A stretch of 64,000 nt of DNA from contig NC_089984.1 in NCBI RefSeq assembly GCF_036417845.1, positions 3,472,001 to 3,536,000 on the forward strand, given 5' to 3'. The notes below the pieces were generated by a model that ran no database searches, was not told the DNA's origin, and was given only the letters and a program-made list of their open reading frames with translations. Both the position numbers and the translations under genes were made by a program. Shown piece after piece: positions 1-11,700 of the stretch. The stretch comes from Apteryx mantelli. Its lineage: Eukaryota > Chordata > Aves > Apterygiformes > Apterygidae. The stretch's first letter is position 1. Each line of letters opens with the position of its first letter.

Positions 1-262
1 CCCAGCGCATTCAAAGCAGTATTTCCGTAGCTACAAAACAACAACCCAGCTTAGCAACTGTTTGGGTAAGAAGGTCGCTGGTCAGGTGAAACTTTGTCAT
101 GAATGTTTGCTGGTTTCCATAACTGCTTTGGAGAAGTAGAAAGAAGAAAGGGGAGGAAGAAAGTAGATCAAGGAGACTTAGGGCTACAAAGAAGCTGAGG
201 AATGAGGCTTCCTTTAATCAGGTTTGGATGCAAAAGATGGCACTAAGACCTCGTGCAGAGTG

Positions 263-305
263 TGTGTATGTATGTGTGTATATGTACAAACAACATATAT
301 ATGTA
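263..305. repeat. GT/TA microsatellite
   Basis: Alternating GTGTGTGTATGTATGTGTGT followed by a TATATATGTA run. Simple sequence likely to vary in length. No link to a gene function. Confidence 0.7.
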
Positions 306-1077
306 TTTTTGTAACAGATTTTAAGGTATTTGCTTGCAGTGTTTCTCCTCTAAAGATAAGTCGTCCAGTTCTTCTGGTTTAATGCGAGTACTTTCATTTT
401 GAAATCCTCGGCGCTTAAATCTGATTCTGTGCATGGCTGGTAAGCAGATTCCCCTGCCTGCGGGTGGATTCTCTTTTATTTTTTTAAATCAAGCTGGGAA
501 ATATGTTTCTTTTTTTTTCTTCCCTTGGAATAATTTAGCAAAAATGGACCGCTCGGGGATTTACGTTGCGTAGAGGTGATTTTTTTCTCTTTCCGAAGCT
601 GTGTAAGTAGCTACTCAAGGTATGTCAGACCTGCTTCACATTGCTTTTAGTCTCTCTTTTCCAACATGAGCTTTATAGTAGTAATTCCCACTGCTCTGAC
701 TTTGCATCTGTGCTGCTCTCCGTCTGGGCCTGACCTTGGAAACGCAGCTCAGCGAAACTTGTGCATCCAGCCTCAGAATTTGTGCGTACAGCACAAAACC
801 ACCTTTACTGTAACGTTTGGAAATGTCAGTGGCCTTGCGCTTCCCTGTGGTGCAGCCTCTTGCAAGGGGCAATCCATGCTGCAGGGGTAAAGCTATATCT
901 CGAAGGGAAGGAAATAATTCCGGGTGTCTGGTCACCGAGGTGTTGGAGCATTATTGTGAATTATGAGAAAATGCCAGTGGAGGAAGCGACTGTCGCTGTG
1001 ACTCAGCCCCTGTTGCTATGAACAGTTTGTGTTGTGCTGTACAAATGCAGAAGAAGAAGTCTCTACTTTCACCCAGA

Positions 1078-1102
1078 ATATATATATAGATAGATAGATA
1101 TA
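1078..1102. repeat. TA / GATA microsatellite
   Basis: Short ATATATATA run passing into three GATA units and then an A-rich stretch. Simple sequence only. Confidence 0.7.
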
Positions 1103-2366
1103 AAAAAAATTTGGGGAATTAACTTGGGAGTTGTTTTCTAAGGCGTTAAGACTTCCATCGTTATTGCAGCTGACTTTCTCCTCCGTACTTGTGTACACAT
1201 ACACATGGTCAGTCTCCATCTCTGTGTGTGTTTTTTAAGGGAGACAATTTCCTCTATTTTATCTCCAAGCTGGGCTTGTGCCTGGACCTTGCTCACTTTA
1301 ACAATATTTTTGCTGATGGTTTTATCATCTGAACTTCTCTGGAGTGTTTGGGAATGATATGTGGTTTTGCTACTAAAATATATTTACTACTTTAGAAATA
1401 CCAGCGAGAGGATCTGAGTATCTCCCTGCCTCCTGGTGAAGAGCTAGTTGCGGTTTCTGAAATGGCTGGTTATTTTACTGATTTCTATAGTGACTGTTGC
1501 CTTGGCAGCAAAGGTCCTCACTTGGAGAATAAAAGCAGTGTATAAACAGAAGAAAGGCAGGATTTGGTTTGAGCAAGCTGTGGTCTGGCTTTTCCTTTTA
1601 CAACACTGTCCCTGCCCTTTTGTAAATATTATTGTCCCCTTTTTCCTACCTACTTCCTGCTAGGGCTTGCTTCATTCAGGCTTCAAAGTGCTTTTCTTGC
1701 AGGAACATCTTGTCTTTTAACCAAAGTGGTAGGTGCCCTCAGGTTCGGTCCTCAGACCCATCAGCAGCTAGACCGTCATCCCCTCGGAGCGATGAAGAAG
1801 AAAACAGGTCTCGATACATGAAGTTTGCTAGTGCTCTCCCTCAAATCCTTGTCTAACCTGCTGGCAGAACCTCTCTGTGGGTTATGGTGTCACAACCCTT
1901 GTGTGGGCTGACTGAAGTGGTGAAGGCACATATTTCGCTTACCAGAAGTCCCTGTCATTGAAGTGGAAAAGGATCTGAAAGTTTCGAGTTAGCGCTTTGA
2001 TGGTCACTGGGGAAAAAAAAGATTGTGTAAATGTGCAAGACTTTACGGGAGTCTTTGCTGATGGTATTTTATCTTGCTCAGTCTTGTAGTGGATATTGTT
2101 AGACACTGGTTTTACACTGCGTCATTACTATTATAGTGCAATTAGTATTATTATGATAATTGCATTGTTATTTATAATTGGTTAGCAGATACTGTGTCCT
2201 TAATGAAGCAGATGCCCTACCTGCACGTCCTCTCTTTGGCTTTCATGGAGAGGAGAAGATCTGTTGTGGAAGTAATGGGGACAGCGAGGGCTGTTAGCCT
2301 CCCAAATTGCTCTGAAAGGGTCTGCAAACCTCACCTGGTCAAGCTTATAGGACTAACAGCTTGGTT

Positions 2367-2398
2367 ATCCTTAAGAGGATGCATCCTTAAGAGGATGC
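2367..2398. repeat. Perfect 16-bp tandem duplication
   Basis: The unit ATCCTTAAGAGGATGC occurs twice back to back (2367-2382 and 2383-2398) with no mismatch. The unit is itself close to palindromic, so replication slippage at a small hairpin is a likely origin. Confidence 0.85.
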
Positions 2399-3406
2399 AG
2401 GTGAGAGGAAGCATCGCTTTCCTCTCACCCTCCTCCCGTGAGCGTCAACTACTAAGTCTTTACAAGAGGTGCTCGATGGTGACTGACTCACTCGTGTTGT
2501 GATAACGATGGGCTGGGCTTCCCCAGATGCCGTGCTTACGCTATGAGAAATGCCATCCCTGGGAGCTGAGGCTTTCCACCTGTTAACTTGTTGCTCCTTG
2601 CCAATTAGGCTGCCGTAACGGTGTGTTCATCCGCAGAGGACAGGACCTGGATTTCAGAGAGGGATGGAAGTGTGCGAGTATGTGTGTGATGGGATTTCTC
2701 ATTTTTAAAACCGTCAAAGTCCCTTAGGAGGGCTGCTTTTATGCACCACAAAAACAGGACCCAAGAGCAATCTTTGTTCCTCTCTAGGGTACCTTTTAAA
2801 GGCATTATTGACGATGAGTTTAAAAAATAAAGCCCATCCAAGCTTCTGAATTGACTGCTTTTTTTTCCCATTAGCCGTATTGCCAACTCCTGTAGTTCTA
2901 CTGCAAAACACATTTGCTGCTTCTCATAAAGCTGCCAGAACAGGTATCATTGGCCTACAGTAGGATATTATGGATTTTGTGCCCATATCAAAATAGTATT
3001 TGTGGCTGACAATAGACTTTGGGTTTTCACTGCTGTGATAGTAAGCTCCACTTAGAGCTGACCTTAAGATCTCCTGGCTCATAACAACCTTATCATAAGG
3101 TAAATGACACCAGCCTCAGAAGCAGCAAGCGCCTGGACCACTCTAGTTTCAGCGAACATTAGCGTCCATTGTTTCCATTAGCGTTAGTTATGAATTTGAG
3201 GCCGAGTGGATTCGGGTGCTGTGTTTCATGGATCCTGATTTTCAGCCCAAGGACAAATGGAAAAGCGTCTGTGCGCTTTGTGAAAGAGAGATTTCCTTGA
3301 AATAGATACCGGTTTCCCGAGATGTGAATTACTGTTACATCACTTGAGACTGAAATCTTGTGGACATCATAAAGGGGATGAGGGTTTCCATCTCTTTAGT
3401 CTTCAG

Positions 3407-3477
3407 CAGGAGAGCGCGGCCCCGGGCATCAGCAAGCCACCCTGCCTGCTCCTGGAGCAAGGAAGCTCAAGGACAAG
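3407..3477 (+). other. Candidate noncoding exon upstream of SGMS1
   Basis: A 71-nt GC-rich segment is preceded by a pyrimidine-rich tract ending TCTTCAG (AG at 3405-3406) and followed by GGACAAG|GTAGCC. It could be a 5'UTR exon of SGMS1, whose mammalian gene has several noncoding first exons. The donor is only moderate, and no transcript evidence is available. Confidence 0.25.
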
Positions 3478-5008
3478 GTAGCCCCTAATGCACAGATTGA
3501 GGCCAGATGAGGAGCTGGATGCAAAGCGTCTTTCCAGTAACCGGTGGTGACGCCGAAGGCTCCCCGGCACGCAGTAAGATCCGGGATACATGCTTGAGTT
3601 TTGTAGTGCAGCTGTTACAAGCTCCAGTATTTTGGGTGCCCTCTAATAACGTTGTGATGACAGTGAGCACAATGGAGACTAGGGTGTTGGAGACTCAAGA
3701 TACTGGACTTTGGAGAAAGTCTTGTAGGAGTTTATAATGTGGGTTAACATGCATAATTCAATTGATCCCTTTTTCCATGTTCAGCTCTGTGTAACTAAAT
3801 ACCAATTTGCTGAACGCAACTGGAATAATGAAGTGATCTGTAGCTAAAAAGCTTCCTCGGTACAGATAATCCCACTGAGAGAGGGAAGGGGGAAAAAAAG
3901 AGACCTATATCTTCTCTTCTGCTGTTTTAAAATAGCACTGATATTCACAAGGAAGAATATTTATCTTCATCCCTGTTTGCTCTATGTACGTAAATACGTG
4001 TGCGTGCATAGGCTATGCAACCAGTCGGAAGCGATGCTGCTTGCTTCCTCTGGCCAGGGCACAAGGTGAATCTCAAAAATACCTTCAGTCCTTCGTTCAG
4101 AGCTTTTCTTTTATTAATCATGAGAGTTTTTTATTGGCGTTCTCTGCCGCAGGGTCGCTGCCTCACGCTGAGGCATTTGCTGCTGATGTCCTGAAGTGCA
4201 GTGGGAGGCTCTGCTGAGCAACATCTGTGCATGTCTAAAGTTTTCCTGTAATTTTTGTATTTTTAGGTAACCAGCTTTTGTAAGCTTGCTATTTCTGTAA
4301 TTAATTGAATGTAGAAATTTGCTATCTGGTTCTTTTTTTGGTATCACTTTCTTTTTTTTTTTTCCTACAGTTTCATTTTATAGCTGACCACAGGCTTTTA
4401 TTTGAATTGCAATGGTATAACATGGAAGCAATAAAATTTATCTTGAAATGAGGCTAAACATCTGCTAGAGTTCTGTAAACCTAAATGCTTTGGTTTATTA
4501 TCAGGACAGCCTGTTTGGGCCTCCACATTGGCTTTTACTTCACCCAGAAAGCATAGCTTTGCTTATATACATCATTTTTGTGTGCTGCTGATCTCTAGAA
4601 AAGCGTTCGGGCTGGTATGTAAGATTTTTTTGCTGTGCAAAACGAAAGCCAAGCTGTTACCGCTCAATAATTAGGTGCAATGCATTCAGCTCATACACCG
4701 GAGTGGAGCTGCAGGGATGGGGAAGAAGGTTTGCAACATTAATAACATTAAACTCTTGCTCTGTAGATCCTTGAATCCATTAGTCTTATTATTGTAAGGA
4801 GTTTGGGTACCGCTTAAGGACCAGAATGGCGTAGCAATGGAGAGATACAGATACAGAACAGGAAGGATCCCTTCAACAGCTGTTGAAGTAATGTGAATTT
4901 TGAAGTAATGTGTGCTAAAGGCTGTCTTAATAATCGGCTTGTTGTTTTTTTTCTTTTTCCTCACTAGAAAGAAGAATGCAAGCACGAATATGAAGTGAAG
5001 CGTTTCCT

Positions 5009-5140
5009 ATGCTTTCCCCAGCGTGCGGATGTTCGAGACAGGGACTCATCGTCGGGCAAACAGGTTCCTCTGACAAGATGAAAAAGCCACGGAGGAGCTT
5101 GCTGCTGCCCTGGTGTCACAGCGGCTGCTGCCCGGTTTAA
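5009..5140 (+). other. Upstream ORF, 43 codons, in SGMS1 leader
   Basis: ATG at 5009-5011 opens a frame that ends with TAA at 5138-5140, wholly inside the SGMS1 leader and before the main ATG at 5177. The predicted peptide is Cys-, Arg- and Lys-rich and resembles nothing I know. If the leader is used as drawn, ribosomes would meet this frame first, so it may lower SGMS1 translation. Translation is not shown by sequence alone. Confidence 0.5.
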
Positions 5141-5145
5141 AATCC

Positions 5146-5172
5146 ATGCCAGACTGTGCCCGGGTTGCCTGA
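5146..5172 (+). other. Short upstream ORF just before SGMS1 start
   Basis: ATG at 5146 reads eight codons to TGA at 5170-5172, leaving only four bases before the SGMS1 ATG at 5177. Such a close stop leaves little room for scanning ribosomes to regain initiation competence. This is an inference about translation control. The ORF itself is read directly. Confidence 0.5.
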
Positions 5173-5176
5173 CGTG

Positions 5177-5799
5177 ATGAAAGAAGTGGTGTTCTGGTCG
5201 CCCGAGGAGGTGACGAATTGGCTAACGGAGAATGCCATGCCTGAGTATTGCGAGCCGCTGAAGAGCTTCACCGGGCAGGATTTGATCAATCTAACGGAGG
5301 AGGATTTTCAGAAGTCACCTCTGTCGCGGGTGTCTTCCGACAGCGGGCAGCGGCTCTTGCACATGATTGAGACGCTGAAAATGGCTCACCACATCGAGGC
5401 TCACAAAAACGGGCACGTCAACGGGCACATCCGTGTCGGCACAAGCGACACCGCGCGTGAAAATGGCTTCAGCAGCAAAATGAAACTGAACGGGATGCCA
5501 AATGGGTATAAGAAGGAGATGATAAAGATCCCCATGCCAGAGCCGGAGCGCTCGCAGTATCCCATGGAATGGGGGAAGACTTTCCTGGCTTTTATTTATG
5601 CACTTTTTTGTTTCGTCTTTACCACGGTGACTATCTCAGTCGTTCACGAACGAGTGCCTCCCAAGGAGGTGCAGCCTCCCCTACCAGATGCATTTTTTGA
5701 TCGCTTTGATCGGGTGCAATGGGCCTTTTCTATTTGTGAAATCAACGGCATGATCCTTGTAGGACTGTGGTTTGTTCAGTGGCTGCTCTTAAAATACAA
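5177..5799 (+). CDS. SGMS1: SGMS1 coding exon 1 (residues 1-207 and part of 208)
   Basis: Encodes the SAM domain, the linker with the repeated NGH motif (residues 78-84), the first membrane span (about 136-156), the PPLPD D1 motif and the second span (about 183-205). It ends in phase 2 at AAATACAA followed by the strong donor GTAAGT. The unspliced frame would stop immediately at TAA, which supports the donor. The 5' boundary here is the ATG. The exon itself starts at about 4968. Confidence 0.96.
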
Positions 5800-8700
5800 G
5801 TAAGTAAGACTGTTTGAAAACTGAGGGCTGAGTTACACTTGTGATGGCTTTTGGGGGCTTGGATACTGGTTTACACGTTCACATCCAAGTAAAACGGTGC
5901 TTCTTGTGATCTCCCTCGTTTTGGTATCCCAAATTGAAATAGATACTACACCCTGGGCTCTGCAATTTGTGTGTTTTGCTAAGGCAGAATGGGAAAGAAG
6001 TTCAGTTCAACTGCTGCATGAGAAACTAATAGCTGTGGACTTGTTTGCCTGCAGAACTGAGCCCTGTTTAGCCACAAAAACCCGTGAATGTTCTTAACTC
6101 AGTTGACTGTCCGGTCTGTACATAGTGAGCACAGTTCATGCTGGTGTAACTTATCAGCTGCTAACTGACTTGAGATACATTTAGTGTCTCTGTATAGGCT
6201 TAATATAAAGATCTAATGTACAGTTATAATACTTGGGGAAAAAAAAAATCGACAGGCTGTGGTTTAGTCCTTGCAGTCATTTAGTCCTTGCACCCAAGCA
6301 GCTTTGAGTGGAAAGATTTGAAGTATACTTTCTGCTTGACATGAGATGGGACAGGCGCTGACAAACACAGAGTATGGTTCTGTCAAAAGCTAATCATAAA
6401 ATAAGTAAAAATGCAGCTATGCAGTGAGTTTAGAGGGTCTCAGGGCTGTCTGGGTACCTGCTTTCACTCAGTCAAAATGGCAAAGTAGAGTTTGCCCGCC
6501 AGTGGAAGTCCCCTACCTCATCTTCTGCCAAGCAGATGTGCGTGTGGATGCTTAATTTAGTGTATCTGATGTGCTGCAAATCCCCACCTCAGGCTGCCTT
6601 GCGGTGAGTGATCTGATATAAAATCTGCTGCTGCCAAGACTCAATGACTGAAGTATTCAAAGTCGAGTGGCTTTAAGCAGTATGAGACAAGTAGCATGTC
6701 TTCTTTCCTTTCAGAGAACAGGCACAAGTGTACTTCCAAGCCAGAAGCATGCTATTAAATGTCTAGAGCTGGTCTGGAAAAGAGGGGTTGGAATAGTATT
6801 CACCAACTTCCGGAGGTACAGTCGGCTTGAAAAGAGAGAATTGCTAAGCTCTGGCAGGATAAACTTGTGCAACGCAGTTGTGGATTTCTATACGAATCTG
6901 TCAAATAAATAATCCACGCGATGCTGTGAACTTTTCATTCCTGAGAGCTAAATGGAACATCCTGGAGAGTTGGTTTTTGCTCCACGTGTTCTCAGTAATG
7001 CATTTCTGATGAGCACTTCCCATGCAGCAGGGTAAATTTATCTATGAAAAAGAAAAAAAAAAACAACATTATTTTATGAAATATAAAGGTCATTAATACA
7101 TAAAGTGAGCGCTGGAAAAATAAATCAGTTCTGAGACGATGGTTTTATCATCTTTCCTATTGCTTTATACTAGTTGATGTATTTTATTAGCTGAAATTTT
7201 AAAACCATTGTACACTTTTATGGAGGTTGCACTCCTTAAAGGCAGGTTTCTAGAATGGTTAAGTTATTCCATCATTTATTTTTATTGTAGGACTCAAACT
7301 GTGAAATTGATTTTTATTTATTTATTTATTGTGTACACACATGCATAGGAGGAGGAAATTACTCTGGCTTGGCCTCTTGTTTTGTTTAGGGCTATAGGCT
7401 TCAGTATTAGACTCCTATGTCAGTAGCTGCAGCGCTGAGTGGTTCCTGTCCCCACTGCTCCAACTTGCCTGTGGTGAACTAGAGGGAATATTAACTTACT
7501 TGGCCTCTCTGAGCATAAATAAATGTTTTTTTTAAGACCAAGGGAGGTATCCAGAGAAGGTGACATGGGATCACTTTCAAAAATGGAATGTCAGGTTAAC
7601 AAGGCAGTACGAGGGATCCAAACACCCTGTGATGGAGCTGAGCAGGGTCTTCAAATGTATTATAGCAGCATCCATAAAGTCCTTGGAGATCTCAAAGCAG
7701 TGAGAGATGGGTTGACTTGACAACAAAGAATTTGGCATCACTGATAGATGTAGAGATTCCCCCCCATCGCTGTGCTTTGACATGTTCTTTCTTACTTGCT
7801 TCAGGAGGAGACCTCTTTCTGGTGTAAGTGAAAGATGTTAGAGAGGCTTATCCATGGCTTTCAATTCCCAATATCAGCCCTGGAATAGCTGTTCTGTACT
7901 GGTCAGTCTGTGTACTGGTCACATAATGCTCTTGCGACCTTTCTTCTTGCTTATCAATGAACAGGGCTATCATCTATGGTTAGATCCCCGACCATTTGTT
8001 GCTTTTTCTCAGTGGGCTTCCCAATCCAAACTGAGATGTTTCCAGCAGGAATAGGAAACATGGACAGTGGAGGCCCCAAGAAACTCCTCGGAGGTGTGGT
8101 CGTGACGCCAAGATTTGTGGTGTGGGAAATAACTTTTAAAGCCTTCCTAAACTGGATTGGTGAGACTCTGATCGTGAATGTGTTTGCAAGAGCAAGGTTT
8201 TAGAAGCTGCTACCTCTTGTGTGTGACAGCATGGGTCAGATCCATCTTGCTGTTTTTAGTACAGGTTCAATAATGGGGGGAAGCGGACAGATGTTAGATA
8301 TTCTTCATCTTCAGGACACGGATAGAAAAGGACCATCAGAAGGTTTTGAGCCTTACATCTGTCTAAGTCTGGTAGCCCTGTAAGAAGCAGAAAGGGAAAA
8401 ATGGGAGAGGTGTTCACTAGAACAAGAACTCAGGGCTGTGACTTATTTGTGGCTTTGGATGGTGAATGACTAAGTGTTATGAAAAAGTAGAATCACTTTT
8501 GTGTCATGGGGGTTATCACCTCCCTTTGAAACTAATGCAAGAATAAAGAGAGTAAACGAGGCCAGCTGGACTTCCCTCACTTTTCTAACCTCTGATGGCT
8601 TTGGGATGGTCCATTCAAGATGTGAAGATAAGAAGTGAAGCTGGGTGATTGCTGGCCAGGGTGAAACCATCTCCTAGCCTAGTCGGATGACAGAGATACT

Positions 8701-11700
8701 GTTCACAGATGTCTCCAAGTGAAAGTTCATGATCACTGATGAACCAGAAACATTGCGTCTGAGCTGAACTGTAACCAGTGGCTGGGTTGAGCCTTCAGTG
8801 AAAGCAGGCTGCTTCCTGATTTCAGACTTTTTGAAATACTTTTCTTTGCCCAGCAGTGAAACGTCTATTGCTTGTCATATCAGATATGCTATTTAGCAAT
8901 AATCTGATTTCACCCAATCTTAGCCTGCTATTCTCAGAAGTGGTGACGGATGATAGAGGTGTGCGTCATTCACGTTGCTGATCCCTAAGGCCTTCGTTGT
9001 CTCACCACTTAGTCCAGGGATTGCATGGTGATGTTGAATAGGACCTACCTGTTTTCTGTGACGTTTCAAAGTTGTGGTCTAAACAGAAGAGGGTGTTGGG
9101 TGTGTCTGTCCACAAAAGGACCTCACAAACAACGGTACGATGTTTCCCTTGACCCCTGTTGAGTTGAGCCTGGAAGAGTTTTGTTCTGTGCTGAACGTTT
9201 CAGGGGGATCCAGAAGTGTACGAATGCCTCTCTTCATTTGTTGTTGCTCTGTTAGTTCTACCAGAGCAATTTCACTCACGTCCTGTGCAATCTAGACTGT
9301 AGATAGTTTAAGGTTATCTTCGGTAAGAGAATAAGGTTTATGTCCTACCTGCTCTGCGAGCTTCCTCAAGACTGAAAGCTTCAGTGCTCAGCAGTTGGCT
9401 GGATGTGATGCAAGGAGAAAGGTTCCCACTTTCTTTGGTGCTTTTGTTTTCCACGTGAAGCACTGTCCGTGGCATTTGCGGTAGGTTGAGTTGGTTGGTT
9501 TAGAAAGGAGGAGCAGGGTGGGTGTGCGGGTCTTGGTTGGAGCATCCTTTGGGCCGGCTGAGCCTTTTTCACGCGGGAACGTAGGGAACTTGAGGAATTC
9601 AGGCAAGCTGCTGATCTGCGAGTACTGCTGATGCGCAGCGAAGTTTTCTGGGAAGCATTCCCAGATGTTTTTGGAGAAATACGGTGGTGGTTCTTGGCCG
9701 CGCTTGACGTTTGATTCAGCCTGCACGCTCACGGGATTGAAAAAACCCCACCGAACCTGTTAGGTGAGGACTGGATAGTGGTTATAAAGCCTGGTAGGTT
9801 GCCCTGGCCAGTAAGAAGCTTTGAGGACGTAACTGTTAGCTGAGATTGTGTGGCGATGTTGAATGGGACCTCATAATTTCAAGAAAAAAATCCTATTTTG
9901 AACTGAAAATTTGTGGCTTTTTACATCTTTATATATTACCATACAGACAGCACTTTGACACAGACTTTTCTAAGCTAAGTACACCAAGTACAACCAAGTA
10001 GTTCTGTAGGTTATGTTAATAAAAAGTGGCTGAAATGTTCAGTGCTAGCTAAAACACTACTGCTCCTTAGGTGTGGTGCTTCTCAATCTTTAATCCCCAA
10101 CTCCTCTGTTGTCTTTTACAGCAGGTTATAAAGAGAAGCAACTTCATATATGGTTATAAAAGCCAGGCGCAGGTGTGAAATCTTTAATGGCTCACCCTTC
10201 CAGCAGAAAAATTTCCCATATGAAAAACAGATGAAAACCACTTCCCCAGGGGCATAGTGCCTTCAACTCCTACGTTTCAGTTCATGGAGCTACACTAATA
10301 AAGCATGATTTTTTTTTAATTCCCAGTTGTGTCCCTGTTTGCCCTGGGAAGGAGGAAGAAAAAAACTAAAAAAAACCCTGCTGTGTTTCAATAGTCGTGA
10401 GCACTCTGAAGTGTAACAAAATATATTTACACCATTCGTATGCTTCACTGTAATATTTGAAGCTTTTCTGATAAATTAAGACACCCAAAGCTGGTATTGA
10501 TCCAGTGCTGCAAAGTCATCCTCCCATAAGAATGGGAGCACGACGATTTAATAACCCTGTCAAAAGCTATTAAAAAAGAAGGCCAGTTCTGAGCTTCAAA
10601 AGAGCTTCGGCTTGGTCGAGGCTGTTGGAAATACTACTTTTTTTAGAAGCGAAAGTTTCAAAATAGCAACAAATGGATGCCAGGAGTTGTACCCTTTGAT
10701 GGTAGGGTAATCCTTGTATGTCCAAATGATCATTATTTGTGAATAATGATGCTTTAAAATCGAACAAAACCGACAGGATTCGTAACCACCAGGACGCGGT
10801 CGCTTAAATTCGTGAACGGTTGTAATTGGATCTGCCCTTGCTTTGGTAATGCTCTCGCGTTGCAGCGACTCTCTTTACTGAAAGCTAGGCAAACCCGGAT
10901 AAACAGAGCTCCCATCCTGACAGATGGACGTGCCAGGAAATGTTTCATTGCTGTATTTTTTTCTTTCGGTACGTAGCAGGGAAACTCGGTTTTGGGGCTG
11001 GCTGTCATTGCTGAGTTGAAGTCGAAGCTTGTGCAGTTGCTGGTTTTGCAAAACTCTGCTTTGCGGTACCCCAAACTTGTATCGGGCCTCTCAACCTATT
11101 TCAGTGATTTATTGGCAGCCCTGAATGGACAAATCTGCTTGAAACTATGGCAGTGGCTTCCCATGAAAACGTCATGTTCTGCATCTAACGCAGCTCTAAA
11201 CTGGTGTTTCTGAAGTTTCAATGCTGATGTGACTTATTTGCTTTTTTAAAAGCTATTCAAGAAAGATATGCTCATTGGAAAGAGGAGCCACTGTTCATTT
11301 CTGCTGAAGTTTTCTATAGAAGTAGTGTTTGTTCTCATTTGGGTCCTATAGAGCTATTGCTTCTAAAACAGCCTTTCGTAATTAATAAATGTGTGTTTTA
11401 TCTTATAATGAAAATATTGTAACTTTATCTCCTTCCTTTAATACAAAATTAGTGACCGTTCTAAGCTAACTGAGGGGTGTGGGCCGTGAAATCCCTTCTG
11501 GTGTCTTCAACGCTAAATTTGCACAGACTCTCGTGATATAATCATTAAGCTTCCTGGAATCAACTTCATGAGTAATCTTAGTTGAGTTCTTTGTGCGTTT
11601 CTGACCTGCAAAGCGTGGGAAAATTTGTCAAGTAATTTGGTGTTCTTAGGTGTAAACTGATACACATGAATACATCAGAAGTCCTGAGTTTCTAAAGCAC

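Larger units (their letters stand above)
1..4967. other. Upstream noncoding / intron sequence of SGMS1
   Basis: No coding exon of a known gene is recognised on either strand. The stretch has T-rich tracts, GT/TA microsatellite (263-305), a TA/GATA tract (1078-1102), a 16-bp tandem duplication at 2367-2398 and one exon-like segment at 3407-3477. It is read as the intron before the first SGMS1 coding exon because that exon starts with a splice acceptor. Confidence 0.6.
4968..5176 (+). other. SGMS1: SGMS1 5' leader in first coding exon
   Basis: A long pyrimidine tract ending in TCACTAG (AG at 4966-4967) looks like a strong splice acceptor, so the exon probably starts at 4968 and carries 209 nt of 5' untranslated sequence. 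This implies at least one noncoding exon further upstream. The leader has several upstream ATGs (see the upstream ORF entries). The acceptor is inferred from sequence only. Confidence 0.75.

Noticed and set aside
1448-1663. 71-codon frame with a hydrophobic N-terminus resembling a signal peptide
   Set aside because: Short, does not begin with ATG, no similarity, and lies in T-rich intron sequence that easily gives hydrophobic codons.
5156-5176. Longer SGMS1 start using GTG at 5156
   Set aside because: GTG is not a usual start in vertebrates. The ATG at 5177 gives the conserved MKEVV N-terminus and the 413-residue length.
9388-9732. 114-codon - strand frame in SGMS1 intron 1
   Set aside because: No recognisable domain or promoter. 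Intron sequence with low stop density.
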